Below, piece after piece: positions 56,237 to 64,000 of a DNA stretch of 64,000 bases. Position numbers and translations under genes: made by a program. Below the pieces are notes generated by a model. That model had not been told where the DNA came from and ran no database searches. It saw only the letters and a program-made list of their open reading frames with translations. This DNA is from Thermoanaerobaculales bacterium (lineage in GTDB: Bacteria; Acidobacteriota; Thermoanaerobaculia; Thermoanaerobaculales; Sulfomarinibacteraceae). The DNA lies in assembly GCA_035358815.1 (NCBI GenBank), contig DAOPQC010000006.1, forward strand, positions 148,331 to 212,330. The letters run 5' to 3'. How positions within the stretch are numbered: the stretch's first letter is position 1; each line of letters begins with the position of its first letter.

Positions 56237-56821
56237 ATGGCAGTCACCGACAGCCAACGCCCGCTCGCTCCGCGCGCCCCTGCGCTGCGGCCTCCACGAG
56301 GGGGAGCCACCGTGATGGCGGCGCTCCTCGCGGTCGCGGCCGTGCTCGCCGCCGCGGCTCGCGCGCAGGAGCCGTCGCCCGATCCGGGCTGGGTCGAGCT
56401 CGAGGGCGCCTGGACCGCCACCGGCACGCGCCAGGTGCTCGAGATGGGACCTGGCAGGACGGCGGCCATCATCCACCTCACCGGCTCGGTGGTCCTCACC
56501 AACCCGGGCGGCCTCAGCCGGGGCTTCCACAGCGAGGCGATCGGCTTCGAGGACGGCCGCGGAGCCTCGGTCGGCCAGGGCGTGTGGACCGACGAGCGCG
56601 GCGACCAGATCTTCATCGACACCCGGGGGGAGGCCACCGAGAGCGGGCGCCACATCGTGGGGACCATCAGCGGCGGGACCGGGCGCTACGCCGGCCTCGA
56701 GGGCGGGTACGAGTTCGACTGGAAGTACCTGATCGCCAACCCGGACGGCGGGATCCAGGGCTGGGGCGTCGGCATCAAGGGACGGGTGCGGCAGCCGGCC
56801 GCGCGGGAGACGGCCCCATGA
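56237..56821 (+). CDS. Secreted allene oxide cyclase-like barrel protein
   Basis: 194 aa. Signal peptide (AALLAVAAVLAAAARAQE). Beta-rich domain with GQGVWTDERGDQIFIDTRGE and GTISGGTGRYAGLEGGYEF, like the allene oxide cyclase (AOC) barrel seen in dirigent-like proteins. Catalytic role unlikely to be the plant one. The TGA stop overlaps the ATG of the transporter gene (ATGA), so they are translationally coupled. It lies 11 bp after aspA. Confidence 0.75.
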   Translation: MAVTDSQRPLAPRAPALRPPRGGATVMAALLAVAAVLAAAARAQEPSPDPGWVELEGAWTATGTRQVLEMGPGRTAAIIHLTGSVVLTNPGGLSRGFHSEAIGFEDGRGASVGQGVWTDERGDQIFIDTRGEATESGRHIVGTISGGTGRYAGLEGGYEFDWKYLIANPDGGIQGWGVGIKGRVRQPAARETAP

Positions 56822-58233
56822 GCCCGGAGGAGGTCGACCGTCGCCGGCTGATCGCCCGCGGCGCGACCCTGCTCGTCGCCATCGCCATCTGGTGCTCGCC
56901 GGTCCCGGCAGGGCTGAGCGCCCCCGCCTGGCACCTGTTCGCCATCTTCGTGGCGGCGATCTTCGCGGTGATCGCCGGCGCCCTGTCCATCCTCACGGCG
57001 TCGGTGCTGGCGGTCGGCGCCGCGGTGGTCACCGGCACGGTCGCGCCCGCGAAGGCCTACTCGGGCTTCGCCAACGGCACCATCCTGCTGATCGTCATCG
57101 CCTTTCTGGTGGCGCGGGCGGTTGTGAAGTCCGGCCTGGGCCGGCGGCTCGGCTACCTCATGGTGAGCCTGTTCGGCAGGTCGACGCTCGGCCTCGGCTA
57201 CAGCATCTTCCTGCTCGACGCCGTCATTGCTCCGGCCTTCCCGAGCAACACCGCCCGCTCCGGGGTGCTCTACCCGATCATCTACTCGCTGGCGCAGGCC
57301 AACGGCTCGCGGCCGGAGGACGGCACCCACAAGCGCCTGGGCAGCTACCTGATGTTCTGCGGCATCGCCAGCCTCAGCCTGTCCTCGGCGCTCTGGCTCA
57401 CGGCCATGGCCGGCAACCCGATCGGCGCCGAGGTGGCGAAGAGCTACGGGCTGACCATCAGCTTCGGCTCATGGCTGATTGCGGCGTGCCTGCCGGCCGT
57501 GGTCGCCATCGCGACCCTGCCCCTGGTGCTCTACCGGCTGTTCCCGCCGCAGGTGACGTCGACGCCTGACGCCCCGCTCGCGGCACGGCGCGCGCTCCAG
57601 GAGATGGGCCGCATGAGCATCCACGAGAGGTGGGTCGCCGGGACCTTCATCACCATGGTCGCGCTGTGGGCGCTCGCGGGCACGTTGAAGATCGACTCCA
57701 CGGCGGTGGCGTTCCTCGGCCTCGGCGTGCTGCTGGCGGCCGGGGTGCTGACCCCGAAGGACATCGCCGGCGAGGGCGACGTCCTGTCGACCTGGATCTG
57801 GTTCGGCGTGCTGTTCACCCTGAGCGGACAGCTCAACGAGATGGGCTTCATGGGCTTCGTCGGCCAGCTCATCGCCCACCGCCTCGGCGGGCTGCCGTGG
57901 CTGGCGGTGCTGGTCATCCTGGTCGTGCTCTACGTGCTGATGCACTACCTGTTCGTCAGCCAGTCCGCGCAGGTCCTGGCGCTGCTCGGCGTCTTCCTCG
58001 AGGTCGGCACCAAGGTCGGCGTGCCGGCAGGACCGCTGGCGTTTGCCCTGCTGTTCGCCAGCAATTACTTCTCCCCGCTGACCCCGCAGGGCTCGAGCGC
58101 CAACGTCATCTTCGCGGGGAGCGGCTACCTGACCCAGGGCGAGATGTACAAGCTCGGGGCGATGACGACGGCGTTCAACCTGCTGGTGTTCCTCGTCGTC
58201 GGCATCCCCTGGCTGTTGCTGGTCGCCCGCTGA
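56818..58233 (+). CDS. SLC13/DASS-type anion (C4-dicarboxylate) permease
   Basis: 471 aa, about 12 membrane helices. The two signature blocks, VIAPAFPSNTARSGVLYPII and NYFSPLTPQGSSANVIFAG, are the CitT/DASS dicarboxylate-Na+ family binding loops (SNT-type motifs). Likely imports or exchanges malate, succinate, fumarate or 2-oxoglutarate. The location after aspA suggests fumarate/aspartate exchange. It starts at ATG 56818 overlapping the preceding stop. Confidence 0.9.
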   Translation: MSPEEVDRRRLIARGATLLVAIAIWCSPVPAGLSAPAWHLFAIFVAAIFAVIAGALSILTASVLAVGAAVVTGTVAPAKAYSGFANGTILLIVIAFLVARAVVKSGLGRRLGYLMVSLFGRSTLGLGYSIFLLDAVIAPAFPSNTARSGVLYPIIYSLAQANGSRPEDGTHKRLGSYLMFCGIASLSLSSALWLTAMAGNPIGAEVAKSYGLTISFGSWLIAACLPAVVAIATLPLVLYRLFPPQVTSTPDAPLAARRALQEMGRMSIHERWVAGTFITMVALWALAGTLKIDSTAVAFLGLGVLLAAGVLTPKDIAGEGDVLSTWIWFGVLFTLSGQLNEMGFMGFVGQLIAHRLGGLPWLAVLVILVVLYVLMHYLFVSQSAQVLALLGVFLEVGTKVGVPAGPLAFALLFASNYFSPLTPQGSSANVIFAGSGYLTQGEMYKLGAMTTAFNLLVFLVVGIPWLLLVAR

Positions 58234-58289
58234 GGGCGGCGGACAGGCCCCGGGCCGTCTCGGGGCGCCGGTCGTGGAGGGGGGATGCC

Positions 58290-59798
58290 ATGGTGAGCCC
58301 GCGCTCGGCCTCGTCGCGGATCGCTCTCTCGGCCCGTCTGGCGGCGATCACGCTGGCGGCGATGCTCGCCGCGATCGCCGGCACTCGTCCTGTTGCCGCG
58401 CAGCAGGATCCAGAGGTCGAGAAGCTCAAGGCGATGGTGGAGGCGCTGCAGAAGACCGTGCAGGAGCTGCAAGGCCGGATCGCCGTCCTCGAGCAGGAGA
58501 AGGCCGTGGCGCCCGTCCCCGCCGAGCCGCCCCCGGCCGCTCCGACCGAGCCCACGCGCCTGGCCGAGCAGGCGCAGCCCGCGCCGACACCGACTCCGCT
58601 GCCGGAGGGCAGCCTGGTGCCCGACCACGAAAACTTCGCCGACCAGCAGACGGCCGCCCCCCGCCCGGACAACCTCCCCCTGGACCCCACCCTCCGGGGG
58701 TTCATCACGATTCCGGGCACGCGCTCGATGATCAAGCCCGGGGGGTCCGCCCGGGTGGACACCACCGACGGCTCGTCCGGCAACGGCCACCCGAACTGGT
58801 TCGCGCCGTCGCTGATCCCGGTCGAAGGGGAGCCGGATGCGGGCGGAGCGAGCGAGCTCACGCTCCAGACCAAGGGCTCGCGCCTCAGCTTCGAGGTGCG
58901 CCGGCCGGCGCTTCCGACCGGGGTGCCGATGCGCATCTACTACGAGAATGACTTCTTCGGCGACTCGACCTCGAAGAGCATGAGCTACCGGCTGCGGCAC
59001 CTCTACGGCCAGGGCGACAACTTCCTCCTCGGCCAGACCTACACGGCCTTCATGGACGTCGATGTCTGGCCCGACACGCTCGACTACCAGGGCCCCAACG
59101 CGATGGCGAACAGGCGACAGCCACAGCTGCGCGCCATCTTCGTCACCAGCAGCCGGATGCACTACTTCGTCAGCCTGGAGCAGCCGGGGGCGGAGATCGA
59201 CACCGGCCTCTCCGGATTTCCCACCGGCGCCGAGGAGGCCAACCGGTTTCCGGACGTCGTCCTCGGCGCCCGCCACGAGGCGGTCTGGGGCCACGTCCAG
59301 GCCACCGGGATGGCGCGGGGCCTCGCCTTCGACGCACCGTCCCGCGGTGGCCAGTCCGAGCTCGGGTGGGGCCTGAACCTGTCGGGCGCGGTCAATCTTC
59401 CCGGCGGGGACCGGCTCCAGTACCAGGCGGTCTACGGCGAGGGCATGGCGAAGTACGTCAACGACCTCGCCGGCCAGGACCTCGACGCCGCCCTCGACAT
59501 CAACGGGCAGCTCGAGCCAATCCCGGTGTTCGCGCCCTACATCGGCTACACCCACCAGTGGGCGGAGCGCTGGAGGACCACCGGCACCTACGGCTACGTC
59601 AGCGCCGATACGCCGCCGTCGCTCGGGCCCCTCGCGCTCAAGAGCACGCAGTACTTCAGCCTGAACCTCATCTGGCAGTTCTCCAGCCCGGGGAGGGTGG
59701 GCCTGGAGCTGCTGCGCGGCACGAAGGAGACCGCCAACGGCGCCGAAGGCGAGGCCAATCGCGCCGCGTTCGTCGTCAAGTACGACCTGATCTACTGA
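58290..59798 (+). CDS. DcaP-like outer membrane porin
   Basis: 502 aa. Signal peptide (ITLAAMLAAIAGTRPVAAQ), a coiled coil (residues about 35-75; EKLKAMVEALQKTVQELQ), a Pro/Ala-rich linker, and a 16-strand beta-barrel region ending in Tyr (VVKYDLIY). DcaP of Acinetobacter is a trimeric channel for dicarboxylates with the same order. Fits the adjacent transporter and aspA. GGAGGGGGG precedes ATG 58290. Confidence 0.8.
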   Translation: MVSPRSASSRIALSARLAAITLAAMLAAIAGTRPVAAQQDPEVEKLKAMVEALQKTVQELQGRIAVLEQEKAVAPVPAEPPPAAPTEPTRLAEQAQPAPTPTPLPEGSLVPDHENFADQQTAAPRPDNLPLDPTLRGFITIPGTRSMIKPGGSARVDTTDGSSGNGHPNWFAPSLIPVEGEPDAGGASELTLQTKGSRLSFEVRRPALPTGVPMRIYYENDFFGDSTSKSMSYRLRHLYGQGDNFLLGQTYTAFMDVDVWPDTLDYQGPNAMANRRQPQLRAIFVTSSRMHYFVSLEQPGAEIDTGLSGFPTGAEEANRFPDVVLGARHEAVWGHVQATGMARGLAFDAPSRGGQSELGWGLNLSGAVNLPGGDRLQYQAVYGEGMAKYVNDLAGQDLDAALDINGQLEPIPVFAPYIGYTHQWAERWRTTGTYGYVSADTPPSLGPLALKSTQYFSLNLIWQFSSPGRVGLELLRGTKETANGAEGEANRAAFVVKYDLIY

Positions 59799-59826
59799 GC
59801 GCGCGCCGGCGTCCCGCCGCGGGGCA

Positions 59827-60792
59827 TCAGGCGCGCTCGATCGGGAAAGCGACGACGTCCGCGATGTCGCGGGCGCCGAGCCTCAGCATGACGAGGCGGT
59901 CGACCCCGAGAGCCACGCCAGCGCAGTCGGGAAGCCCGGAGGAGAGCGCCGCGAGCAGCCGCTCGTCGACCGGGACCTCGGGCAGGCCGCGGCGGCGCCG
60001 CCCCTCGAGGTCGCACTCGAAGCGACGCCGCTGCTCGCCTGGGTCGGTGAGCTCGTGGAAGCCGTTGGCGAGCTCGACTCCGTCGATGAAGACCTCAAAG
60101 CGCTCGGCCACTGGCGGCGGGCCCGGACGGACGCGGGCGAGCGCCGCCTGGGAGGCCGGGTAGTCGACGAGGAAGGTGGGGCGACCTCGCCCGAGCCGGG
60201 GCTCGACGACGTGGCTTAACAGGACGTTGAGCAGGTCGTCGCGATCGAGCTCCTCGACCCCGCTCACGTCGAGGGCGGCGACGCGGGTGCGCAGCTCGTC
60301 GTCGCTCGCGGCGTGGGGGTCGACGGAGGCGCAGCGGCGGAAGGCGTCGGCGTAGCGGATCCGCTCGCCCGGGCCGCCGCCGAGGACCGCCTGCAGCAGC
60401 TCGTCGACCTCGTCGATCAGCCGGTGGTGGTCCCACCCCGGGCGGTACCACTCCAGCATCGTGAACTCCGGGTTGTGGCGGCGGCCCCTCTCGCCGTCGC
60501 GGAAGACCTTGCAGATCTGATAGATCGGCCCGCTGCCGGCGGCCAGCAGCCGCTTCATGGCGTACTCCGGCGAGGTCTGGAGGTAGCGGGTGCCGCGGTC
60601 GCCCTCCCCGAGCCGGCAGGCAACCGAGTGGAGGTGGAGGTCGGTGACGGCCGCGGCCGACAGCAGCGGGGTCTCGACCTCGAGCACACATCTCTCGTCG
60701 AAGAAGCGGCGGATCGAGGCCAGGGTGTCCGCGCGGACGCGTAGCGCCTCGAGAGTCGCGGTGGGTCGCCAGTGGTTGTGTTCGTCGGTCAT
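59827..60792 (-). CDS. epmA: EF-P beta-lysine ligase
   Basis: 321 aa, normal for EpmA (GenX/PoxA). It attaches (R)-beta-lysine to EF-P. ETPLLSAAAVTDLHLHS and SPEYAMKRLLAAGS, then KVFRDGERGRRHNPEFTMLE, are class II aminoacyl-tRNA synthetase motifs 2, and GVALGVDRLVMLRLGA is motif 3. The anticodon-binding N-domain of LysRS is missing, as in EpmA. It follows efp on the same strand, 58 bp downstream. Confidence 0.95.
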   Translation of the reverse strand: MTDEHNHWRPTATLEALRVRADTLASIRRFFDERCVLEVETPLLSAAAVTDLHLHSVACRLGEGDRGTRYLQTSPEYAMKRLLAAGSGPIYQICKVFRDGERGRRHNPEFTMLEWYRPGWDHHRLIDEVDELLQAVLGGGPGERIRYADAFRRCASVDPHAASDDELRTRVAALDVSGVEELDRDDLLNVLLSHVVEPRLGRGRPTFLVDYPASQAALARVRPGPPPVAERFEVFIDGVELANGFHELTDPGEQRRRFECDLEGRRRRGLPEVPVDERLLAALSSGLPDCAGVALGVDRLVMLRLGARDIADVVAFPIERA

Positions 60793-60850
60793 CTTTCGGC
60801 TGTTCAGATTGCCCGCCTCGGCGCTCGCCGTCGGGGCGAGGAATCTGAAG

Positions 60851-61414
60851 TCACGCCCGAGAGACGTAGGCCCCGGTGCGGGTGTCGACCTTGATCCGCT
60901 CGCCCTGCTGCACGAACAGGGGCACCCTGACCACGGCGCCGGTCTCCAGCGTGGCGGGCTTGGTGCCGCCGGACGAGGTGTCGCCGCGCACCCCCGGGTC
61001 GGTCTCGACGATCTCGAGCTCGACGAAGTTGGGAGGCTGGACGACCAGGGGGTTGCCGTCGAAGAGGGTCACCAGGCAGATGTCCTCCTCCTTGATCCAC
61101 TGTGCGGCGTCGACCACGACGTGACCATCGGCAGCGAGCTGCTCGTACGACTCCTGGTCCATGAAGTACCAGTGCGAGCCGTCGTTGTAGAGGTACTGCA
61201 TGGGCTTCTCGACGACATCGGCGCCGTCCACCATGTCGGAGGACCGCATGGTGCGCTCGTTGACGCGGTCGGTCTTGAGGTTGCGGTACTTGATGCGGGT
61301 GAAGGCCTGGCCCTTGCCGGGCTTGACGAAGTCGGCGTCGACGATGATGCAGGGGTCGCCGTCGATCAGGATCTTGAGGCCCACCTTCACCTGGTTCATG
61401 TTGTACGAGGCCAT
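60851..61414 (-). CDS. efp: Translation elongation factor P
   Basis: 187 aa. Relieves ribosome stalling at polyproline. FVKPGKGQAF holds Lys34, the site that EpmA lysylates in bacteria with this branch. Three barrel domains: N-terminal KOW-like (1-65), OB (66-130) and C-terminal OB (GAVVRVPLFVQQGERIKVDT). AAGGAG precedes ATG 61414. It is flanked by epmA and divergent epmB. Confidence 0.97.
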   Translation of the reverse strand: MASYNMNQVKVGLKILIDGDPCIIVDADFVKPGKGQAFTRIKYRNLKTDRVNERTMRSSDMVDGADVVEKPMQYLYNDGSHWYFMDQESYEQLAADGHVVVDAAQWIKEEDICLVTLFDGNPLVVQPPNFVELEIVETDPGVRGDTSSGGTKPATLETGAVVRVPLFVQQGERIKVDTRTGAYVSRA

Positions 61415-61469
61415 TCTTGACTCCTTCGTTGGTTGCGGAGATCCCACCGGAGCTGCGAGACTTCGCCGC

Positions 61470-62498
61470 GTGGAGATCGGCGACGTCCAACCCTGGCCGG
61501 CGGGTGGGTGGCAACGGCTCCTCACCGAGGCCATTACCCGCGCCGACGAGCTGATCGAGGCCGTCGGCGTTGATCCGGCCGTGGCCGGCGGTCCGTCCGC
61601 GGCGGCCGCCGAGCGCCAGTTCGGCGTCAGGGTACCACGGGGATTCACAAAGCGCATCCGGGCGGCCGACCCCGTCGATCCGGTCCTCCGCCAGCTGCTC
61701 CCGGTCGCCGCCGAGATCGAACGGGTGCACGGCTTCACCGACGACCCGGTCGGCGAGCGCGCCGCCGGGCCGGCAGGAGGGATCCTCCAGAAGTACCACG
61801 GTCGCGCCCTGCTGGTGGTCACGCCGGCCTGCGCCGTCCACTGCCGCTACTGCTTCAGACGGCACTTCCCCTACGGCGACCACGCCCTCACCGGGCGGCG
61901 ATGGGCGGACGCGCTCGACCGGATCGCCGCCGACCCCACGCTCTCCGAGATCATCCTGTCGGGCGGCGATCCGCTGACGGTGCCAGACGACCGGCTGGCG
62001 CGACTCGTCGACGGGATCACCGCGATTCCCCACGTCCGGCGGCTGCGGATCCACACCCGGCTGCCGGTGGTGCTTCCCGAACGGGTCGACGAGGCCCTCG
62101 CCGAGTGGCTCGCCCGCACCCGCGTGCCGGTGGTGGTCGTGGTCCACGCCAACCACGCGGCCGAGATCGATGCCGACGTCCGGCGCGCGCTGGCGGTGCT
62201 GCGCCGCTGCGGGGCCACCCTGCTCAACCAGTCGGTGCTGCTCGCCGGGGTCAACGACTCGGTCGACGCGCTGTGCGAACTCGGCGAGCGGCTGTTCGAG
62301 GCCGGCGCGCTGCCCTACTACCTCCACCTGCTCGACCGGGTGCGGGGCGCCGCCCACTTCGAGGTGCCCGAGGCCGAGGCGCTGCGGCTGATCGCCGGGG
62401 TGCGCGAGCGGATGCCCGGCTACCTGGTGCCGCGCCTCGTGCGCGAGGTTGCCGGCGCGCCCTCCAAGGTCGCGGTCGAGCTGCGGGACGAGGGGTAG
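61470..62498 (+). CDS. epmB: EF-P (R)-beta-lysylation protein, radical SAM aminomutase
   Basis: 342 aa. CAVHCRYCFRRHF holds the CxxxCxxC iron-sulfur site; GGDPLTVPDDRL and HTRLPVVLPERV match lysine 2,3-aminomutase-family enzymes. Converts L-lysine to (R)-beta-lysine for EpmA. GTG 61470 is chosen 55 bp from the efp start. Together with efp and epmA the complete modification pathway is here. Confidence 0.95.
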   Translation: MEIGDVQPWPAGGWQRLLTEAITRADELIEAVGVDPAVAGGPSAAAAERQFGVRVPRGFTKRIRAADPVDPVLRQLLPVAAEIERVHGFTDDPVGERAAGPAGGILQKYHGRALLVVTPACAVHCRYCFRRHFPYGDHALTGRRWADALDRIAADPTLSEIILSGGDPLTVPDDRLARLVDGITAIPHVRRLRIHTRLPVVLPERVDEALAEWLARTRVPVVVVVHANHAAEIDADVRRALAVLRRCGATLLNQSVLLAGVNDSVDALCELGERLFEAGALPYYLHLLDRVRGAAHFEVPEAEALRLIAGVRERMPGYLVPRLVREVAGAPSKVAVELRDEG

Positions 62499-62584
62499 AA
62501 ACCGTTCGCCGCCACAGAGCGAAATCGGGGACGGGAACGGGAACGATTTCGGAATCGGGCGCGGATCCGGATGCGGCCGAGGCC

Positions 62585-62625
62585 CGATCCCCTAGATCCC
62601 AGATCCTAGATCCTGGGTGGGTGGG
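62585..62625. repeat. Dispersed intergenic repeat, copy 2 (inverse)
   Basis: Read on the minus strand it repeats the copy at 2996-3040 (CCAGGATCTAGGATCTGG core) almost base for base. The TAG stop of the amidinotransferase-like gene (62606-62608) lies inside it. A short GGGAACGGGAACG-type tract precedes it at 62527-62545. Confidence 0.75.
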
Positions 62626-63502
62626 GACCAAGTGGTTCCGCTCGCCAGATCGGCCTCGTGAGACAGGTCGGCCCGCCCTCGGCCTTGAGCGACAGCTCGT
62701 CGCCGCGGTAGGTCTGAACCTCGCAGCCCGCCTCCTCGAGGCGGCTTCTCGTGATCGGGTTGCCGCGCAGGGCGAGGCAGCGGCGCGGGCCGAGCGCGAG
62801 CACGTTGGGGCCCATCGTCGGGAGCTCGGCGCCCGGCACCTCCACCATCCGGAAGCCGCGCTCGGCGAGCAGCTGGACGAAGGGCACCGGCAGCAGCGGC
62901 AGGTAGACCACCGCGAGGTCGCGGTCGAGGACCGAGATCAGCGACATCAGGTGCAGGCAGGCCTCGCGGCCGCCGCCGTGGGGCAGCGGCACCGGCACGA
63001 CCGTCACGCCCAGCGGTCCGAGGATCGCAGCGAGCTGGCGCAGGCCCTCGGCGTTGGTGCGGTAGCCGAGGCCGGCGGCGAGGGTCGAGCGGTCGAGCCA
63101 GAGCAGGTCGCCGCCCTCCGCGAGCGCGGGCTCGGCAAGGCGGGCGAGGACCGGCACGCCGCGCGCCTCGAGCGCGGCGGCCATTGCCTCCTCCTCGCCG
63201 CGGCGCAGGAGCTTGCCCATGCGCAGGATGATCGCGCCGGCGTCGGTGACCAGCGCCGGGTCGTGGACGAACAGGGCGTCGGCGTGGTCCGCCAGCGGCC
63301 GGTCGTGAACGAGGACCTCGGCGCCGCTGCGGCGCAGGATCTCGACCAGGGCCGCGTGCTCGTCGAGCGCCGCCGCGCGGTCCGGTTGCGCGGTGTAGTG
63401 CCAGCGGCTGGGGTCGGCATCGCCGAAGGTCGCGTCAGGTGGCCGCACGAGCACCGAGCGCAGGGTCTCGTGCATGGTCTGGCAGCCGAAGCGCCGGTTC
63501 AC
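62606..63502 (-). CDS. Amidinotransferase-family hydrolase (DDAH/arginine deiminase-like)
   Basis: 298 aa. Guanidino-group modifying fold: EGGDLLWLD, REACLHLMSLIS (His184), GGPTCLTRPIWR (Cys280, the nucleophile). These match the arginine deiminase/dimethylargininase clan. Substrate could be arginine, dimethylarginine or another guanidine. GTG 63502 overlaps the TGA of the upstream NFACT-R gene (GTGA), so it is translationally coupled. GAGGAGG is 4-5 nt upstream. Its stop lies in a dispersed repeat. Confidence 0.82.
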   Translation of the reverse strand: MNRRFGCQTMHETLRSVLVRPPDATFGDADPSRWHYTAQPDRAAALDEHAALVEILRRSGAEVLVHDRPLADHADALFVHDPALVTDAGAIILRMGKLLRRGEEEAMAAALEARGVPVLARLAEPALAEGGDLLWLDRSTLAAGLGYRTNAEGLRQLAAILGPLGVTVVPVPLPHGGGREACLHLMSLISVLDRDLAVVYLPLLPVPFVQLLAERGFRMVEVPGAELPTMGPNVLALGPRRCLALRGNPITRSRLEEAGCEVQTYRGDELSLKAEGGPTCLTRPIWRAEPLGPHPPRI

Positions 63503-63951
63503 GGTGCCTCCTCGTCGCCGCCGAGCTCGTCGAGGCGCAGCGGGTCGCAGCGCACGGTCTCCGAGCGGCTCAGCGTCACCTCGCCGGCCGGCGCACCGCG
63601 CCGCTTGCCGACGTCGCGGCAGCGCGCCATGTGGACCGCGAGCCGGCCGCCGCGCCGTGCCCTCGAGTAGCCGGCGGCGAGGCCGGCCGCCATCCGCTTG
63701 GTGTCGCGGGGGAGCGCGTCGAGTCCGTCCGGGTTGCGGACCACGACGTGCGACCCGGACTCGCCGCTGACGTGGAACCAGAAGTCCTTGGGCGAGGCCA
63801 GCTTCAGGGAGAGCACGTCGTTGTCGGCCGCAGTCCGGCCGATCAGGATCACCATGCCGTCGGGTGAGACGACGCGCCGCGCCACCGACCGGCCGTGCCA
63901 GATGCCGGCGTCGGGGTCGGAGGGCGGGGGCGGTCCCGTCGCGCGCGCCAT
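63499..63951 (-). CDS. Stand-alone NFACT-R (DUF814) RNA-binding domain protein
   Basis: 150 aa. VVSPDGMVILIGRTAADNDV and FWFHVSGESGSHVVVRN are the NFACT-R (RqcH C-terminal) signature, here without the N-terminal NFACT-N or coiled coils. RqcH acts in ribosome rescue, while the single-domain form is uncharacterised. ATG 63951 has TAAGAT 6 nt upstream and no SD. Overlap of stop and start (GTGA) links it to the next hydrolase gene. Confidence 0.85.
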   Translation of the reverse strand: MARATGPPPPSDPDAGIWHGRSVARRVVSPDGMVILIGRTAADNDVLSLKLASPKDFWFHVSGESGSHVVVRNPDGLDALPRDTKRMAAGLAAGYSRARRGGRLAVHMARCRDVGKRRGAPAGEVTLSRSETVRCDPLRLDELGGDEEAP

Positions 63952-63957
63952 GGAGGG

Positions 63958-63963
63958 ATCTTA
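63958..63963 (-). promoter_or_regulatory. Leaderless-type -10 box of the NFACT-R gene
   Basis: TAAGAT on the minus strand, then 6 nt, then ATG 63951. Confidence 0.45.
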
Positions 63964-63967
63964 CCCC

Positions 63968-64000
63968 CACCCGACCAGGGGCTGGGATCTAGGGGCTAGG
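63968..64000. repeat. Dispersed intergenic repeat, copy 3 (cut by window end)
   Basis: CACCCGACCAGG with GGGATCTAGGGG downstream, matching the flanks of the copy at 2996-3040 with the middle unit missing. Confidence 0.5.

Overview
The window is about 64 kb of very GC-rich, densely coding bacterial DNA with no rRNA, tRNA, CRISPR array or intact insertion sequence visible. The style of the secreted proteins (a DGFESG-type C-terminus, LVIVD propellers, OmpA proteins with thrombospondin type 3 repeats), the short dispersed intergenic repeats, and the mix of efp/epmA/epmB with a PATAN/DUF4388 protein suggest an uncultured Gram-negative soil or sediment bacterium, most likely Acidobacteriota (Thermoanaerobaculia-like). 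This placement is an inference from protein character only. Several genes lack a Shine-Dalgarno sequence and instead carry a TANNNT box exactly 6 nt before the start codon, which suggests frequent leaderless transcription.

Layout. 1-13.7 kb: a secreted trypsin-like protease cut by the window edge, an M3 oligopeptidase, YchF, a PATAN/DUF4388 protein, a multi-TM GT-C-like protein coupled to a quinone-oxidoreductase-like dehydrogenase, a small YvlD-type membrane protein, and a respiratory unit (DUF3365 haem lipoprotein, cydA, cydB) behind a promoter overlapped by a CRP/FNR-like palindrome. 13.7-19.4 kb: a small inverted-repeat element, a ferritin-like protein, a His-rich NicO/UreH-type membrane protein, a methyltransferase, a toxin-antitoxin patch (higA relic, intact higBA, RelE relic), glpK and a STAS protein. 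19.5-36.9 kb: a 1321-aa PAS/GAF hybrid kinase, an OmpA lipoprotein, a beta-lactamase-fold hydrolase, a DAO-type flavoenzyme, an acyltransferase, an esterase/TPR protein, a 1112-aa CPBP protease with an apparent internal duplication, and two small secreted proteins.

37.0-45.5 kb holds two of the most interesting items. One is a secreted thioredoxin-like protein split by a single in-frame UGA at the first position of a UxxC motif, followed by a bacterial SECIS-like hairpin, so probably a selenoprotein. The other is a self-contained sigma-54 circuit: an enhancer-binding regulator with a Cys-rich linker, two CACGG-N4-CCGTG palindromes, a -24/-12 promoter and a multicopper oxidase.

45.7-52.5 kb is a minus-strand cluster with looser codon use: a membrane hybrid kinase (kinase-receiver-kinase), a CFA-type methyltransferase, a PilZ-methyltransferase fusion and a receiver-kinase. 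It resembles in layout the Ralstonia Phc fatty-acid methyl ester signalling systems, and could be a related but undescribed cell-cell or membrane-lipid signalling system.

52.6-64 kb: an acyl-CoA synthetase; an aspartate/C4-dicarboxylate unit (aspA, AOC-like secreted protein, SLC13 transporter, DcaP-like porin); the full EF-P lysylation set (efp, epmA, epmB); an amidinotransferase-family hydrolase; and a stand-alone NFACT-R domain protein.
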